64,000 bases of DNA, taken from the NCBI RefSeq assembly GCF_041260155.1, contig NC_091934.1, forward strand, positions 46,036,842 through 46,100,841, written 5' to 3'. The DNA is from Ptychodera flava. Lineage: Eukaryota > Hemichordata > Enteropneusta > Ptychoderidae. Positions within the stretch are counted from its first letter, which is position 1, and each line of letters opens with the position of its first letter. Under the pieces are notes generated by a model, which searched no databases, was not told the origin of the DNA, and saw only the letters and a program-made list of their open reading frames with translations. Shown in pieces: positions 46,859 through 59,300 of this stretch. The position numbers were made by a program, and so were the translations under genes.

Positions 46859-49020
46859 TTGAATATCAACTTTCACAGAATAAAATCATTGCCTTGGATT
46901 GATATCTTACACTTGCTCAACTGATAACCCACATCCTTTAGCCTTTGACCCCTGACCCCTTGTTAACCTATGACATCATGTGGTGAATAAAATCTGATAA
47001 CCTACGCCCTTTAACCTTCGAACCGTGACCCTTTGTTAACTGATAACATCACAAGAGAGTAAAATCTGAGTAGGATACAAATTTTCAAAGCATAGATCCT
47101 GAAGTGATAGATTCCCCATGGTCTATGGTCAGTGTGAGAAAATAATGCATTGAATCTTACCGATAATATCCCTGTTTCATTTTAAATAATTCAAGCATTA
47201 TAGAGTTGTACACAAGCTGTAACTTGCCATGTAACATAGATTCTTCAAAAAACACATCATCCATGCAATTGTGTATTCTTAAAGTCTGCGTTCCTTGAAC
47301 TTGCCTTAAGCTGTATTGATATGTAAATTAGATATGCAAATAGTGGTACAATAGATTTATTCATTGTTAGTAGTCTCAGATCATTTGCAGATCAAGGCTG
47401 TCCAACCATGCAACTTTCCAAACCACTTTTCAATTGTTCACTTTAAAGTATTACATGTATTGCTGTAAATTTATCACTTTTCATTATTTTTATGTAATAT
47501 GATGTGCATATTATCATGTTGAATCTCACTTTGAAAATCAAGAAAATTGTGAAAATAATATTTCGTAATTCTTTCATAAGATTTTGTAAAGATGATGAGT
47601 GATTCTGAATTGACAAAATTAATCCAAATGTAAGGCAAAGAATTGATCAATCTTATATTGTATCCTAAAACTAGAAGTTGCAAAAATGCTGAAATTTATT
47701 GAAACAATAGTACTAGAAGAATGCCTCAATTGCTTTAACTTTTCCATGACAGTGTCAATAACTTAGGATTAAGACTATATCAACTCTCTACAAACAAGTT
47801 CAATAATTTTGTGTTGTTTTTCTGAGTTAGTTCCATGAACTACTTCAGTTGAATTAATGTCTTATAGAATTCACACTCTGCAGGTTGTACGTTTCCTTGT
47901 TGAGTTTTTTACTTTAATAGCCAGTTGGGATAATATTCCCAGTTGTATTCCACTTTACAATTCTTCTAAAGAGCCCTATAAGAGTAGAGAAATAATTTGT
48001 CTATGTAAATATTCATACTTTCCTTTGAGAACTCATCTTATCACACCTCCCCCACCCAACCCCACTTCTCTGAATCTTCTTTACCCCTCCTAATAGGTTA
48101 ATATTTCAAACCAGTTTTCCTGTCACTTCCAATTTATTAGCAGTTTTCTCAATAATCTCTCCTCAATCTCCAACATTTTAGTGGTCTTAATCCATCCCAA
48201 CAGCATTGATTCAAAACCCTCCTTTGTTCACACCACTCTTCAACAAACAGAAATACATAAAAATAAATCTAGCCAGACCAGTAAAAGAAAGAACTGAATG
48301 AAAAATTCACTATGTCCTTTAGACTGGAAGTTCTGTAATAGGAGGGCATCTTCTGCCATTCACACCCCCCCCCCCTCTTCTGTGTCAAGTTTGGAGGGGG
48401 CCTCATATGATTGATCATCAAGACTACCATACTCTCAAATAATCAAGATTTCAAGTTTTTTAATTTCTTCAAATTTCCTCAGCAAACAGCAAAGGCGTAT
48501 ACATTTTTTTTTAATGAAACAACAAGAATGCTCCTTCTTACTAGTGATGCATTATGGTATAGACTTAGACTTCTCCCCAAAAATATTGCATTAACATGAC
48601 ATTATCATTTTGTAACTGTGTTAGAATTCCTGCTGTCAATATTTGACCCCCAAATTATGCATAGAAACAGCAAAATTAAGAATGATGGTTTATCAATTCA
48701 AGACGATCTATGCATTATTGCCATGTCAAATAATGTCTGCTGGTGTTGAAATAAAATGTTTAAATGTTGCAAAAAAGTAGTTAAACTGGTTCACTACCAA
48801 GGAAAATAGAATTATCAAGATTTTTCCAAGTCTTATGGTACAATTTTACACATTTGCTGTTAGTCTGTACCATACTGAAGATATTTGTAATGTATCGGAA
48901 TGTTAATAGGCGTAAAATGTATTTTCTAAAAGTGTGAATAGCTTTAAAAATTAAAGATTCATATCTTTCAAATGTTAAGAATTGTATGTTGTCATTACTC
49001 TTCATATTTTGTTTTGTGTG
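46859..49020. other. Intergenic DNA, nothing recognised
   Basis: A paired motif (CCTTTGACC or CCTTCGAACC, then CCTTTGTTAAC) occurs twice at 46930-47050. Otherwise the stretch is AT-rich with only short frames lacking coding signals. Confidence 0.4.
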
Positions 49021-49105
49021 TTAAACCTGTTCACCCCCAAATCCCCATGAACTTGGTCTACAGTTGCCATTGATAACAAAGGGTTTGGATGGAAAGGCTT
49101 AGTTT
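49021..49105. mobile_element. Partial copy of the TTAA-ended MITE
   Basis: It begins TTAAACCTGTTCACCCCC and continues with GTCTACAGTTGCCATTGATAAC. The right end has diverged. Confidence 0.45.
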
Positions 49106-51530
49106 GTCACGTGGACATGTGCCAATACCCCCTCCCCCCGAAACACATACAGGCCATCTCAGACTCTTTTAGCTCCACAAGTTACAATTCACCAAGTGAA
49201 ACTTCTAATGCAATATCTCAATGTGTCTTTGTGGTACTTATGTCTACCATGTGCTTTAATATAACCCTAATCCTGACAGTATCACTTCCCAATGTCCGGG
49301 TCAGTAAAAAGCCGTATTGAGCAAAATGTACACATATTTCCACGTACTTTGCTTGGGTCACCAAGCTAATCTGGGGTCGCCATGTTAATTTTTAAGCATA
49401 GCTCTTCTTGAGGGTTTGTGGTTCAAAGATTAGGAATATACTTTTATTTGAAGTGTTAAATGATTTGAAATTTAAAATGTCTACTTGCACGGTGTATATA
49501 TCAGAAAAAACTGAAATTTTCAGTTTTCAAAAAAAGGTGTTCAAAAATTTCATTTGCTTCAGAAGCTTGAAAATTAGTCCTTTCAAGCAGAAGACTCATA
49601 AATTATTGTCAAATTTTGAAATTTTCAACTGAACCCCTCCATGTGTATTCTAGCTATGTGAACAGTAGAATGAACACTCCAACACACAAGAAAAATCACA
49701 AGAAAAATATACAGACTTGGTCCTGTGGGATTTTGCCTTTGGTCTCCCATGTGTCTTAACATGGTAGAGTGCTGTGGTGGTATAATGCCGTGTTCATTTG
49801 TATGTATGGAGTCCACATAAAAATTTCATCACAGCGATTAGCCACTTGCCATATTCATCTTCTAAAGCATGGTAGACACTATCCATTTTACCTATGATGT
49901 GAATTCCCCAGAGTGAAAATGTTTTGGAGTCACAACATACGGAACTAAATTGGGGATATGTGTGTAAACTTGCAGAAACAGGTGACCTGATGTTATTCAT
50001 GTTGCCGAATTTGACAGCAATTTAGTCTGCACAAGAGATAAAGTAGGCAAAATCTACCAGAATAAAATATACACGTCGTATGCTTTGAACAAATACATAG
50101 AAGGCAAAGTGTATTTTTGATATTATAAAATCACACTGATTTTTTTAAAAAGTTTATTCAGACAAAAATTATGTAAGGCACAATTAAAATAAAATGACAT
50201 TTCAGAGGTCAACAACTCTTTTGAAAGGCTGTTTTTGATTGGACGATGCATCAGCCAATCAGCTGCAGATGTTCATATAAGTCTGTTGATTGGGCCATTG
50301 ACCTGGTCATTAGAAGGTGAATACATCTATAATATGCAAATTGCCGAGGTTGACCAGATCACATGGCATGTGTTCAAAATATCCAAATTAACAAATGAGA
50401 ATAGAATCACACAACACTTGACAATGTCAGAGTGACAAAAACCAGTAAACCATTAACATATCAATCATTATATGGCATTGGATAAATTTCATTTGATCAA
50501 AACATGCTAAATAGAGTGATATTTACATATTAATTGACAGGTACACATTTACATCAAAGCATTTTATTGGTTGCTGGCAACTCATTTGTAACTAAATCAC
50601 TTATAACAGCCAATATAAAGTGTCCTTTAATATGAATTAGGAAAGCTTATACACCACATTGTCATGACTCCTGTTATTTCAATTCAAAAATCACTGGTCA
50701 AATAAAAGAATTTACATAGTAAGATTATCCCACATGTGAAATGTAAGGAATGGGCAGTTAAAGTTTAGCCTAAAATTAGACCTGAAAGTTGGAGTTAAAA
50801 AGAATACAAGGCTGTGACAAATAATGTCTTTCTTGTGCTTTTGTACATTGCCTTGAAGTAAGTCCATCAGAGCTTTAAAGCCAAATGTTTTATCTTCACC
50901 TGGTTCCATTTCTTACAATGCCAAATTTTGAGGAAAATGAAAAATACAATAAGGAATGCCACGTCACCTTTTTATTTCAAAATCATACAACAAAAAGAAA
51001 AAAACTTCTATGTTCAGCCTGATAGGGATAAATGTTCATAAAAATGAACAGCTGACTATTGCAAAGTTGTGTAATTTCAGTGATTTAAAAATTCAAATTG
51101 TACGGCAGAGGTTCATGAACTGTCAAATTCTGTGTTTCTTGGACATACAGCCAGTAAGTCTTCACATCTATAGTAAAAAGTTAATATTTTTTCTGATCAT
51201 AGATCCTAAATATATGGTACCCGCCATCTTGTTGTTGTTTGTTTGCTGTCACTTAGCTCCAACTTGAAAATTATGGCACCTTAATAAATATTGCATGTGA
51301 TCTCACAGTCTAATGAGTGTCAAATGCCCATCAGATGTGCCTCATATGAAATGCAATGATACATTGAAAACTATACAGAATGTGAAGACATGCCCTGTGC
51401 TGATGTACATACGAATTTTAAAATGCAGTCACTTCTAAAGACTATGCAGATCCTTACCAACCCACAACATAAAACACCGTAAACGGGGCATTTTATGTAA
51501 GCTTCCTAATGAATTATGCATTGAGCATGT
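49106..51530. other. Intergenic DNA, nothing recognised
   Basis: Frames of 60-100 codons occur on both strands but none shows splice context or known motifs. Confidence 0.4.
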
Positions 51531-51842
51531 ACTTGCATGTACACTGTGACATCAAATCATGTGATATGCATGTATGCTGTGAGATCACATCATGTGATAT
51601 GCATGTATGCTGTGAGATCACATCATGTGATTTGCAAGTACACTGTGACATCACATGTGATTTGCATGTACGCTGTGACATCACATCATGTGATTTGCAT
51701 GTACACTGTGACATCACATGTGATTTGCATGTACACTGTGACATCACATGTGATTTGCATGTACACTGTGACATCACATCATGTGATTTGCAAGTACGCT
51801 GTGACATCACATCATGTGATTTGCATGTACAGTGTGACATGA
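51531..51842. repeat. Minisatellite of 33-bp and 30-bp units, about ten copies
   Basis: GTGACATCACATCATGTGATT alternates with a form lacking ATC, each followed by TGCATGTACACT. Units are 33 or 30 bp, both multiples of three, so frames stay open on both strands. Each unit contains the near-palindrome CACATCATGTG. Not a gene. Confidence 0.9.
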
Positions 51843-53355
51843 TTTCAGCAAAACTTTAAAAAGGTGTAAAACTAATACTTTTGTGTGACGGAAGTGAAAT
51901 ATCTCTACATTCACTTTGTGTGTAATTCATACATCTGTTGCATAATTAGATTGGAAGAAAACAGGCTACACCAAATGATCTCAAACTTTGGTACTAGGGG
52001 TTCTGCAAAGACACTTTAAATGACTATTTTTGCATTTAAAGCGATGTTTAGGAAGGTACATTATCTCCTTAACTAATTAGTGAGTACTGTGAAAGCAAAG
52101 AATTGACAAGACATTGGATAGGTGCATATGGCTATCAGTTTTCAATTCAATCAAATACTATCATCCAAAACTTAAAGAAGGTTTAATTGACTGAAATACC
52201 TGCAACAAAGTGTCAGATATTCACAAAATTGCTGGCTTTGTAAATAAGTCTTATGTCTTTTATTTCTAACGGTCAAAAAATATTTCCTTAAATGTATCTT
52301 AACCCTGGACTGTATTTAAAACTACGGTGGTTTTGTAAAAATATCGTAAAGGCAGTAAATTTAAACATTAAACCACATCTAGAATTAAAACTTTCTTATA
52401 AATCAGCAAACACTGAAAACAGAGTTCGAGTTGACTATCAGTCTCACTGTAGGTCAGTGTATAATCATTATGACAAAGATAAATGCCGGTGAGATACTTC
52501 AAAATGTTAACATTTCAAACCAAAGATCCTAAATATACCCTCTGTAGTTTCTTTGTTTTTTGTTGTCACTTGACTCCAACTTGAAAATACAATTCATGGG
52601 ATACTGTACATAGATGGGAGTGTCTTGGTGTCAATGCCCGGAACAATTGATCAAGAAGTGAAATTTCATTGCTGTACGTAATTATGGAAGAGTCTAACTG
52701 AAGGGAGTTTATTTCTTTTGATAATATTGTGAGTTCTATGAGCATATTTTGGACAGGAAATATTGCTAAATCAATATGTAATATCTGAAAAAAGGTGTTT
52801 ATGGACATAACATGGATGTACCCTTCTGCAAAAAACATTTGTTTAAAAAGTGCCTGTATGAAATAAATAGTCTAGTTGAATTGACACATTAATGCAGTCT
52901 ATTAAAATCCAATTTTATCGAACAGAATTCAAAAATGATATTGTGAGTTATATTGCTGTAACGTTTTACTGCTTCAAATAATGCCGTCTGTCAGAATAGG
53001 GGTTGACTGAGAGCAAGTCTAACAATTCTTACAGATTTTTGAAACAGACATCTTACTTCCTTGAAATATAGACAATGAACGGAACTCTATTTCATTTATT
53101 GACCAAAAATTTCAGAAAACGGTACTGACAATATCTATCACCTACCGACAATTCATCTCACAGGTATACATCAAATAAATGCCCTACAAGAATAGTTCCG
53201 CTGTCGTAAAAAACATCCCAGAGATATTTCTAAGAAAAAAATACGACTCAATTTCAGAAACAGGGGCGTGAATCTTTGGAAAAAATTAAATGTAAATAAA
53301 AACATGCATTTCATTCCTTAGAGCAAAGGAAGATTTTGAGATCATTTCATCAATA
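51843..53355. other. Intergenic DNA, nothing recognised
   Basis: AT-rich flank downstream of GMPS, with no supported gene or repeat. Confidence 0.4.
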
Positions 53356-53361
53356 TTTATT
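53356..53361 (-). terminator. Candidate poly(A) signal of GMPS
   Basis: AATAAA on the minus strand, about 36 bp after the stop codon. Plausible but unverified; the 3' UTR would be very short. Confidence 0.35.
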
Positions 53362-53396
53362 TGTGGACTTATCCTTGTCAAAAACAGACGATTTCT

Positions 53397-56300
53397 TTAT
53401 TCCCATTCAGTAGTCCCTGGTGGCTTTGATGTCAAATCATACATAACTCGAGAAATTCCTGGAACTTTCTTAACCTCCGACACCATCTTCTCGACGACTT
53501 CTTCCGGGAGATGTTTGCCGGGTTCTGCTGGAACTCCAGTCATAAAGTCTGCTGTGATGAAAGTACGTATGACCACAGATCTTTGACAAGATGGCTGACG
53601 CGGTGACAAATCACGATCAAAGTGAAGGGGTACAAGAATTACGGGCATCTGGCTGATTCTCTTGTTATATCCTAAAATCAAATGAGAGGTGACAAAAATT
53701 AGAAAATGGAAGCATTACAAGATTTTTTTACTTGGATTGAGGTAGTATATGCCTTGAAAGTGAAAGACAAACTTTTGCTCAATCTTTTCTGAATGAAACT
53801 TTCAACCATTTTCTTACCAAATCAACAATAAAAATCAGGGGTCACCGCGCAATATTTGGAACCAGCAAATCAAATTACCCAACATTTTGTGATATTTGAA
53901 ATTCAAAATGGCAAGCATCCCGGTGTTAACTCTATGGGGTAAAAATAAAATTTTAGCTTTTCAAAAAACTAAGCCGGTCAAAGTTTTTCTTTCTTGAGTG
54001 TTAAAATGAGCCCCAACAAGTGGTAGATCACAAAAGAATTGTAGAAATTTGAGAGTCTGAATATCTGTCCCCGAGGCTCATTCTACCCCAAGTTGATAGC
54101 CAACTCATCTCTTCAGATATCACAGTTATGATTTTATTTTGAATACATTCTTTCCTGATACTGCAAACATATTGTTACAAAGAATCTCTGATTCAAACCT
54201 GTCACTTCCATGGTTTGGTCTATACTCACTATTAACAACGGTGAATGTGGACCTCTGCACAGGGAATTAGGGGTGAACAGGTTACAGAAATTACATAAGC
54301 CTCCCTAGCTCATCAAAAGTTAACAATAATCTATACAGTGAGGAAATCTCCTAAACTTACCACTTTCACGGAGTTCTTTATGAGCAACATAATCAGCTTG
54401 TCTTAATGTACTCAGAACACCAGATGTCAGGAAAGTTGGAGTGACGTCAGTGATATTTTCCTTAATAGCACCACCAAAAATGTAAGCCACTCTGGAGACA
54501 AGAACACGACAAACAATCGTTTATGACAGCATAAAGTTAACAAGCAACCCAGTAGCCAATATAGCTTTCTGTTAGTTTTTGCTTTAAAAAAAAACGATGA
54601 ACAGAACATCTTGATAGCAACCGGAAAACAATAAACAGAATTCCCATATAGCACCTGGAAAAAGGCAAAATGGCTATTCTGTTATTATAAAGATTTAGAG
54701 GTGCAAAGTGAATCTAAACATAACTCAATAATAGTGGGTGCGTTTATGCAAAAGGTGTGTGTATTTGTCAAACAAATAAAATTAAATTAACACCTCTCTT
54801 AGTTGACTTTGGAATGGAATAAGAAGTCTCTAAAGTTGTGATTTTCAGAGACATGACTAAGATTGTTCATGTGTGACATGAATGTCATCACAAACCGATG
54901 CCTGGGGAAATATATGCAAATGTGTTGAACACATTGGTGGTATGACTGAGGTTACGGCGTCCATCGGCGTCATCTCCATGATCCGTATCAAGTAATTTGA
55001 ATAGTGTGCCACAGGAAGCAAAGGTCAACAAATGAATTTCAGCAGTACAAATATCATAAAACACCATCATGACTGTGTTTTTCAAGGCCTTATCATGACA
55101 TCATCAAATTATATGAATATTTAATATCAATGGCATTAATGTTCATAAATCAAGTCAGTGATATTTTGTGCAAATACCACAGCTGGGTCTGTCTATGGAG
55201 GAAGATAAATAAAATAATGAATTACCTGTTTACATTGTGGCATATTCTGGGAATGAGCTTTGCAAGCTCCATTAGATTATTCCAGTTTGGTGGATTGTCA
55301 CTCGACAGACCGACAACGTAACTGTAGGTCCGACAATCACCCTATTGAAGTGAAGAAACAAGATAATCTTACAGAATTGTACAATGTAAATGCATGAAGA
55401 ACTGCCTGCAATACAGCCACTTGACTAAATTAAAATTTTGTTTCTGCATTCCAAATTTTATATCGTATTTTCATTCTTGACTAAGAACAGGAACAGTTTA
55501 AAATCTCCTGGTACAAATTATAAGCGGTTATCTAACATTATATCAGTGTTGAGCTTTGTCTAAAAGGGACAAAGTCACCATCTTTTCAAATTATTTCAAT
55601 TATTTTTGTTGCATGTAAGCAACTGTTCATGGTGTTCTATTAACTGAAACATTTTACATTTGCAAACATTACATCTATACACCCTCTTGCTTGTAGATAT
55701 AATGAGAATTGCATGGGAAAACTTAATTCCTTGTACAAACTAGTAATTATGTCATCACAATATTTACCTGTTGTGTTTATACTCAAGATGTGAGTAGAGC
55801 TCTAATGATTGACAATGTAACATCTTAACATTTGAAAAAGATAGTGACTTTCCCCCTTGATCCTGTGAACCCTAGATAAACAATGAATCTCCAGCAAAGA
55901 GAGTTAGGGTGATGTTCTATCTCAGGAAACTAAACATTGCTTGTAGTTTATTGCAAGTACACTAGATATGTTACTACCTAACTAACTGTACGCCAAATTC
56001 AACATAATCTCAAAAATAGCATGATAAGGTATATAGAATGTATCAAATAACACCGTTTGCAATTAAAAATTCTGGTCTAAAGTGACCATTAACAGATCTC
56101 GTAAGATCATAGCTGATCCAGTAAGTTTTCATTTGTATAACAAATATCCAAAAACAGCTTGATTTAAGCTTCTTTCCTTTCACTATTCAAAAAGGTATTT
56201 CCCATTTTTGTGCAAAAATCTATCTCCACGTTCAATAAAATAATCCTGTATCACATTGATTGGTTACAACAAGATGTTGGAGAGTGAGAAAAATTTGGCT

Positions 56301-59300
56301 GTTACCTCTTGCCTACCATCCCACTTTTCAATGCGGGCAAGTTAAAGGGACATAAGCTGTAATTGTGGCAAGTTTTTCAGCATTCTGCTTATGTATATCA
56401 ACTACTATGTCTGACCCTAATCCGTTTGTCATGCTGAAATTTTGAGTGTTATTTTCATCAACACAGCTTGTATGTGTGTAGTGATCATTGTTTATTGTTT
56501 ACAAATGAATTCTAGTCCGGACTTGAATACAATTTTCAACAATAACAATGTAGATTATACTCATATAGGTTGTGTTGATATGCTAAATAGTTGGCATTAA
56601 ATTACAGTTTAGGGATTCAATGCAGACAGTGAAGGGAAACCACAAAATTAAAGTTCTGAAAAAATAGCCAAAAGATACAGCTTATGGAACCTTAATCCCG
56701 GGCCTGCTGTAACACCTACCTGTACACCCACTGTTTTGATTGGTAGAAGTGTGGCTGTTAAAACATTTGCCACCACCCAACTATTGACTGTGAGAGAACT
56801 TTATGGAGGCTGTTACAACACCTACCTGTACACCCACTGTTTTGATTGGTAGAAGTGTGGCTGTTATTGCATCTGTATGACTAATCTTCCGAAGCAATTC
56901 TCTTTCTTGGCTTGTTGTGCTACTTTTCAAATGACTCATCTGGGTTTGGGGCTGAAAATATCAAGACAAAATAATATATCAGTTTGGAGCTGAAAACATC
57001 CAGACAAAATAATGCATTAGCTTTGAAAATATGTCACATGCTCCGATGACAAAATAAAAGTATTTTGTGGCGTAAACATACCTTACTGAATTTTTTGAAA
57101 TTGTTTTAAATGGAAAGTAGATCATCTAAAGCAGGGAGGAGGAGAGGGGGCAGAATTATTGCTACGGTTTAAGGAGATTGTGTGGGGACCTAAGTATCAT
57201 TTCTGTTGTCCTCTTCTTTTAATGATATTCTGAGGGGAACCACTATAGCATGACTGGGCAATGCCAGTAAAATTTATCCCGATTTAGGCCTTAACAAAAC
57301 GCTGTAACAGAAATGTTGAAAAAGCAAGTACTATTTGGAATAAAACAATTTTTGATGTGAGAATTGTAGGGAAATTAAATAAACTGTTAGTAAATTTGTA
57401 CGATGTCCACAGTGTTTAGTCCCCACGGACACCGTCCAGGGGGACTTATAGGTTTGGTCATGTCGCGTGTGTGTGTGCGTCATGGCGTCCGTGTGTCGTG
57501 CGTCCGTCCGTTCACGCAGATATCTCAGAGATGCCTGAAGCGATTTCATTCAAACTTGGTACAAGGATTACTTCATATGTCATACAGATGCACGTCGATT
57601 TGTTTGTGATACGATCCAATATGGCTGCCAGGCGCCATTTTATTACGATTTTTCATGTACAGAGCCATAATTCAGGCATGTTTCAACTGATTTTATTCAA
57701 AGTTGGTACAAGGACATTGACCAATGTCATAGATATGCACGTCAATTCTTTTTGTGATACGATCCAATATGGCCGCCGTGCGGCCATTTTGTTACGATTT
57801 TTTCATGTACAGAGCCATAACTCAGGCATATCTCAACCGATTTTATTCAAACTTGGTACAAGGACATTGACCTATGTCATACATATGCACATCAATTTGT
57901 TTTGTGATATGATCCAATATGGCCGCCAGGCGGCCATTTTATTACAATTTTTCATGTACAGAGCCATAACTCAGGCATGTTTCAACAGATTTTATTCAAA
58001 GTTGGTACAAGGACATTGACCAATGTCATAGGTATGCACATCAATTTGTTTTGTGATACGATCCAATATGGCCGCCGTGCGGCCATTTTGTTACGATTTT
58101 TTCATGTACAGAGCCATAACTCAGGCATATCTCAACCAATTTTATTCAAACTTGGTACAAGGACATCGACCTATGTCATACACATGCACATTGACTTGTT
58201 TTGTGATACGATCCAATATGGCCGCCGTGTGGCCATTTTATTACGTTTTTTCATGTCCAGAACCATAACTCAGACATGTATCAGCAAATTTATTCAAAGT
58301 TGGTACAAGGAGATTGACCAATGTCATAGCTATGCACATCATTTTTTTTGTGATACGATCCAATATGGCCGCCATGCGGCCATTTTGTTACGATTTTTTC
58401 ATGTACAGAGCCATAACTCAGGCATATCTCAACCAATTTTATTCAAACTTGGTACAAGGACATCAACCTATGTCATACACATGCACATTGACTTGTTTTG
58501 TGATACGATCCAATATGGCCGCCGTGTGGCCATTTTATTACGTTTTTTCATGTCCAGAACCATAACTCAGACATGTATCAAGCAAATTTATTCAAAGTTG
58601 GTACAAGGAGATTGACCAATGTCATACATATGCATGTTAATTGTTTTGTGATACGATCCAATATGGCTGCTGTGCGGCCATTTTGTTATGATTTTTTCAT
58701 GTACAAAGCCATAATCAGGCACATATTTCAACCAATTTTAATCAAAGTTGGTACAAGGACATTGACCTATGTCATACATATGCACATTGATTTGTTTTGT
58801 GATTCGATCCAATATGGCCACCATGTGGCCATTTTATTACGATTTTTTCATGTCCTGAACTACAACTCAGACATGTATAAGCGAATTTATTCAAAAGTAT
58901 TTTTATCACAGACCTAATGAAGAGGACTCTATCCTCTCTGAGGACCTGTAATCAAGCACCCATTAACAAGTGGGGACTGTGTCATCAACGATGACTTGTT
59001 TTGCTAAGATTTGGGAAGATCGGTGAATGATATTGGAACACAAGTAATATTTTTGCTGTCCTCAGATGGGATTGCCTCAATAGGATTGCAGCTGTAAAAA
59101 TAAATCACAGAAAAGACAGAATTACATAACATTGGGAATATTTCTTGACTTCTAAATATGAATGCATATGAATGCATGCCTTTAGTCAGACACTGTTCAT
59201 TCATTATGAATTTTTTTGCATCATGAACAGTAATGACATCTGCCAAATTCTTGTTTACTTACTTTATTTTCAGCATTGTAGAAGTCTACGATGAGTTTGA

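Noticed and set aside
51509-51859. Cys/His-repeat frames resembling a small zinc-finger array
   Set aside because: Units of 30 and 33 bp keep several frames open on both strands; no domain spacing fits a known finger.
57471-58917. Frames of 182 and 212 codons
   Set aside because: They run through the internal repeats of a Helentron-like element, restart in every unit and show no protein family signature.
59004-59246. A possible GMPS exon near 59010-59091 encoding NPIEAIPSEDSKN
   Set aside because: The required phase gives an immediate stop, and exon 59263-59378 joins directly in phase to 56826-56951 with the conserved alignment.
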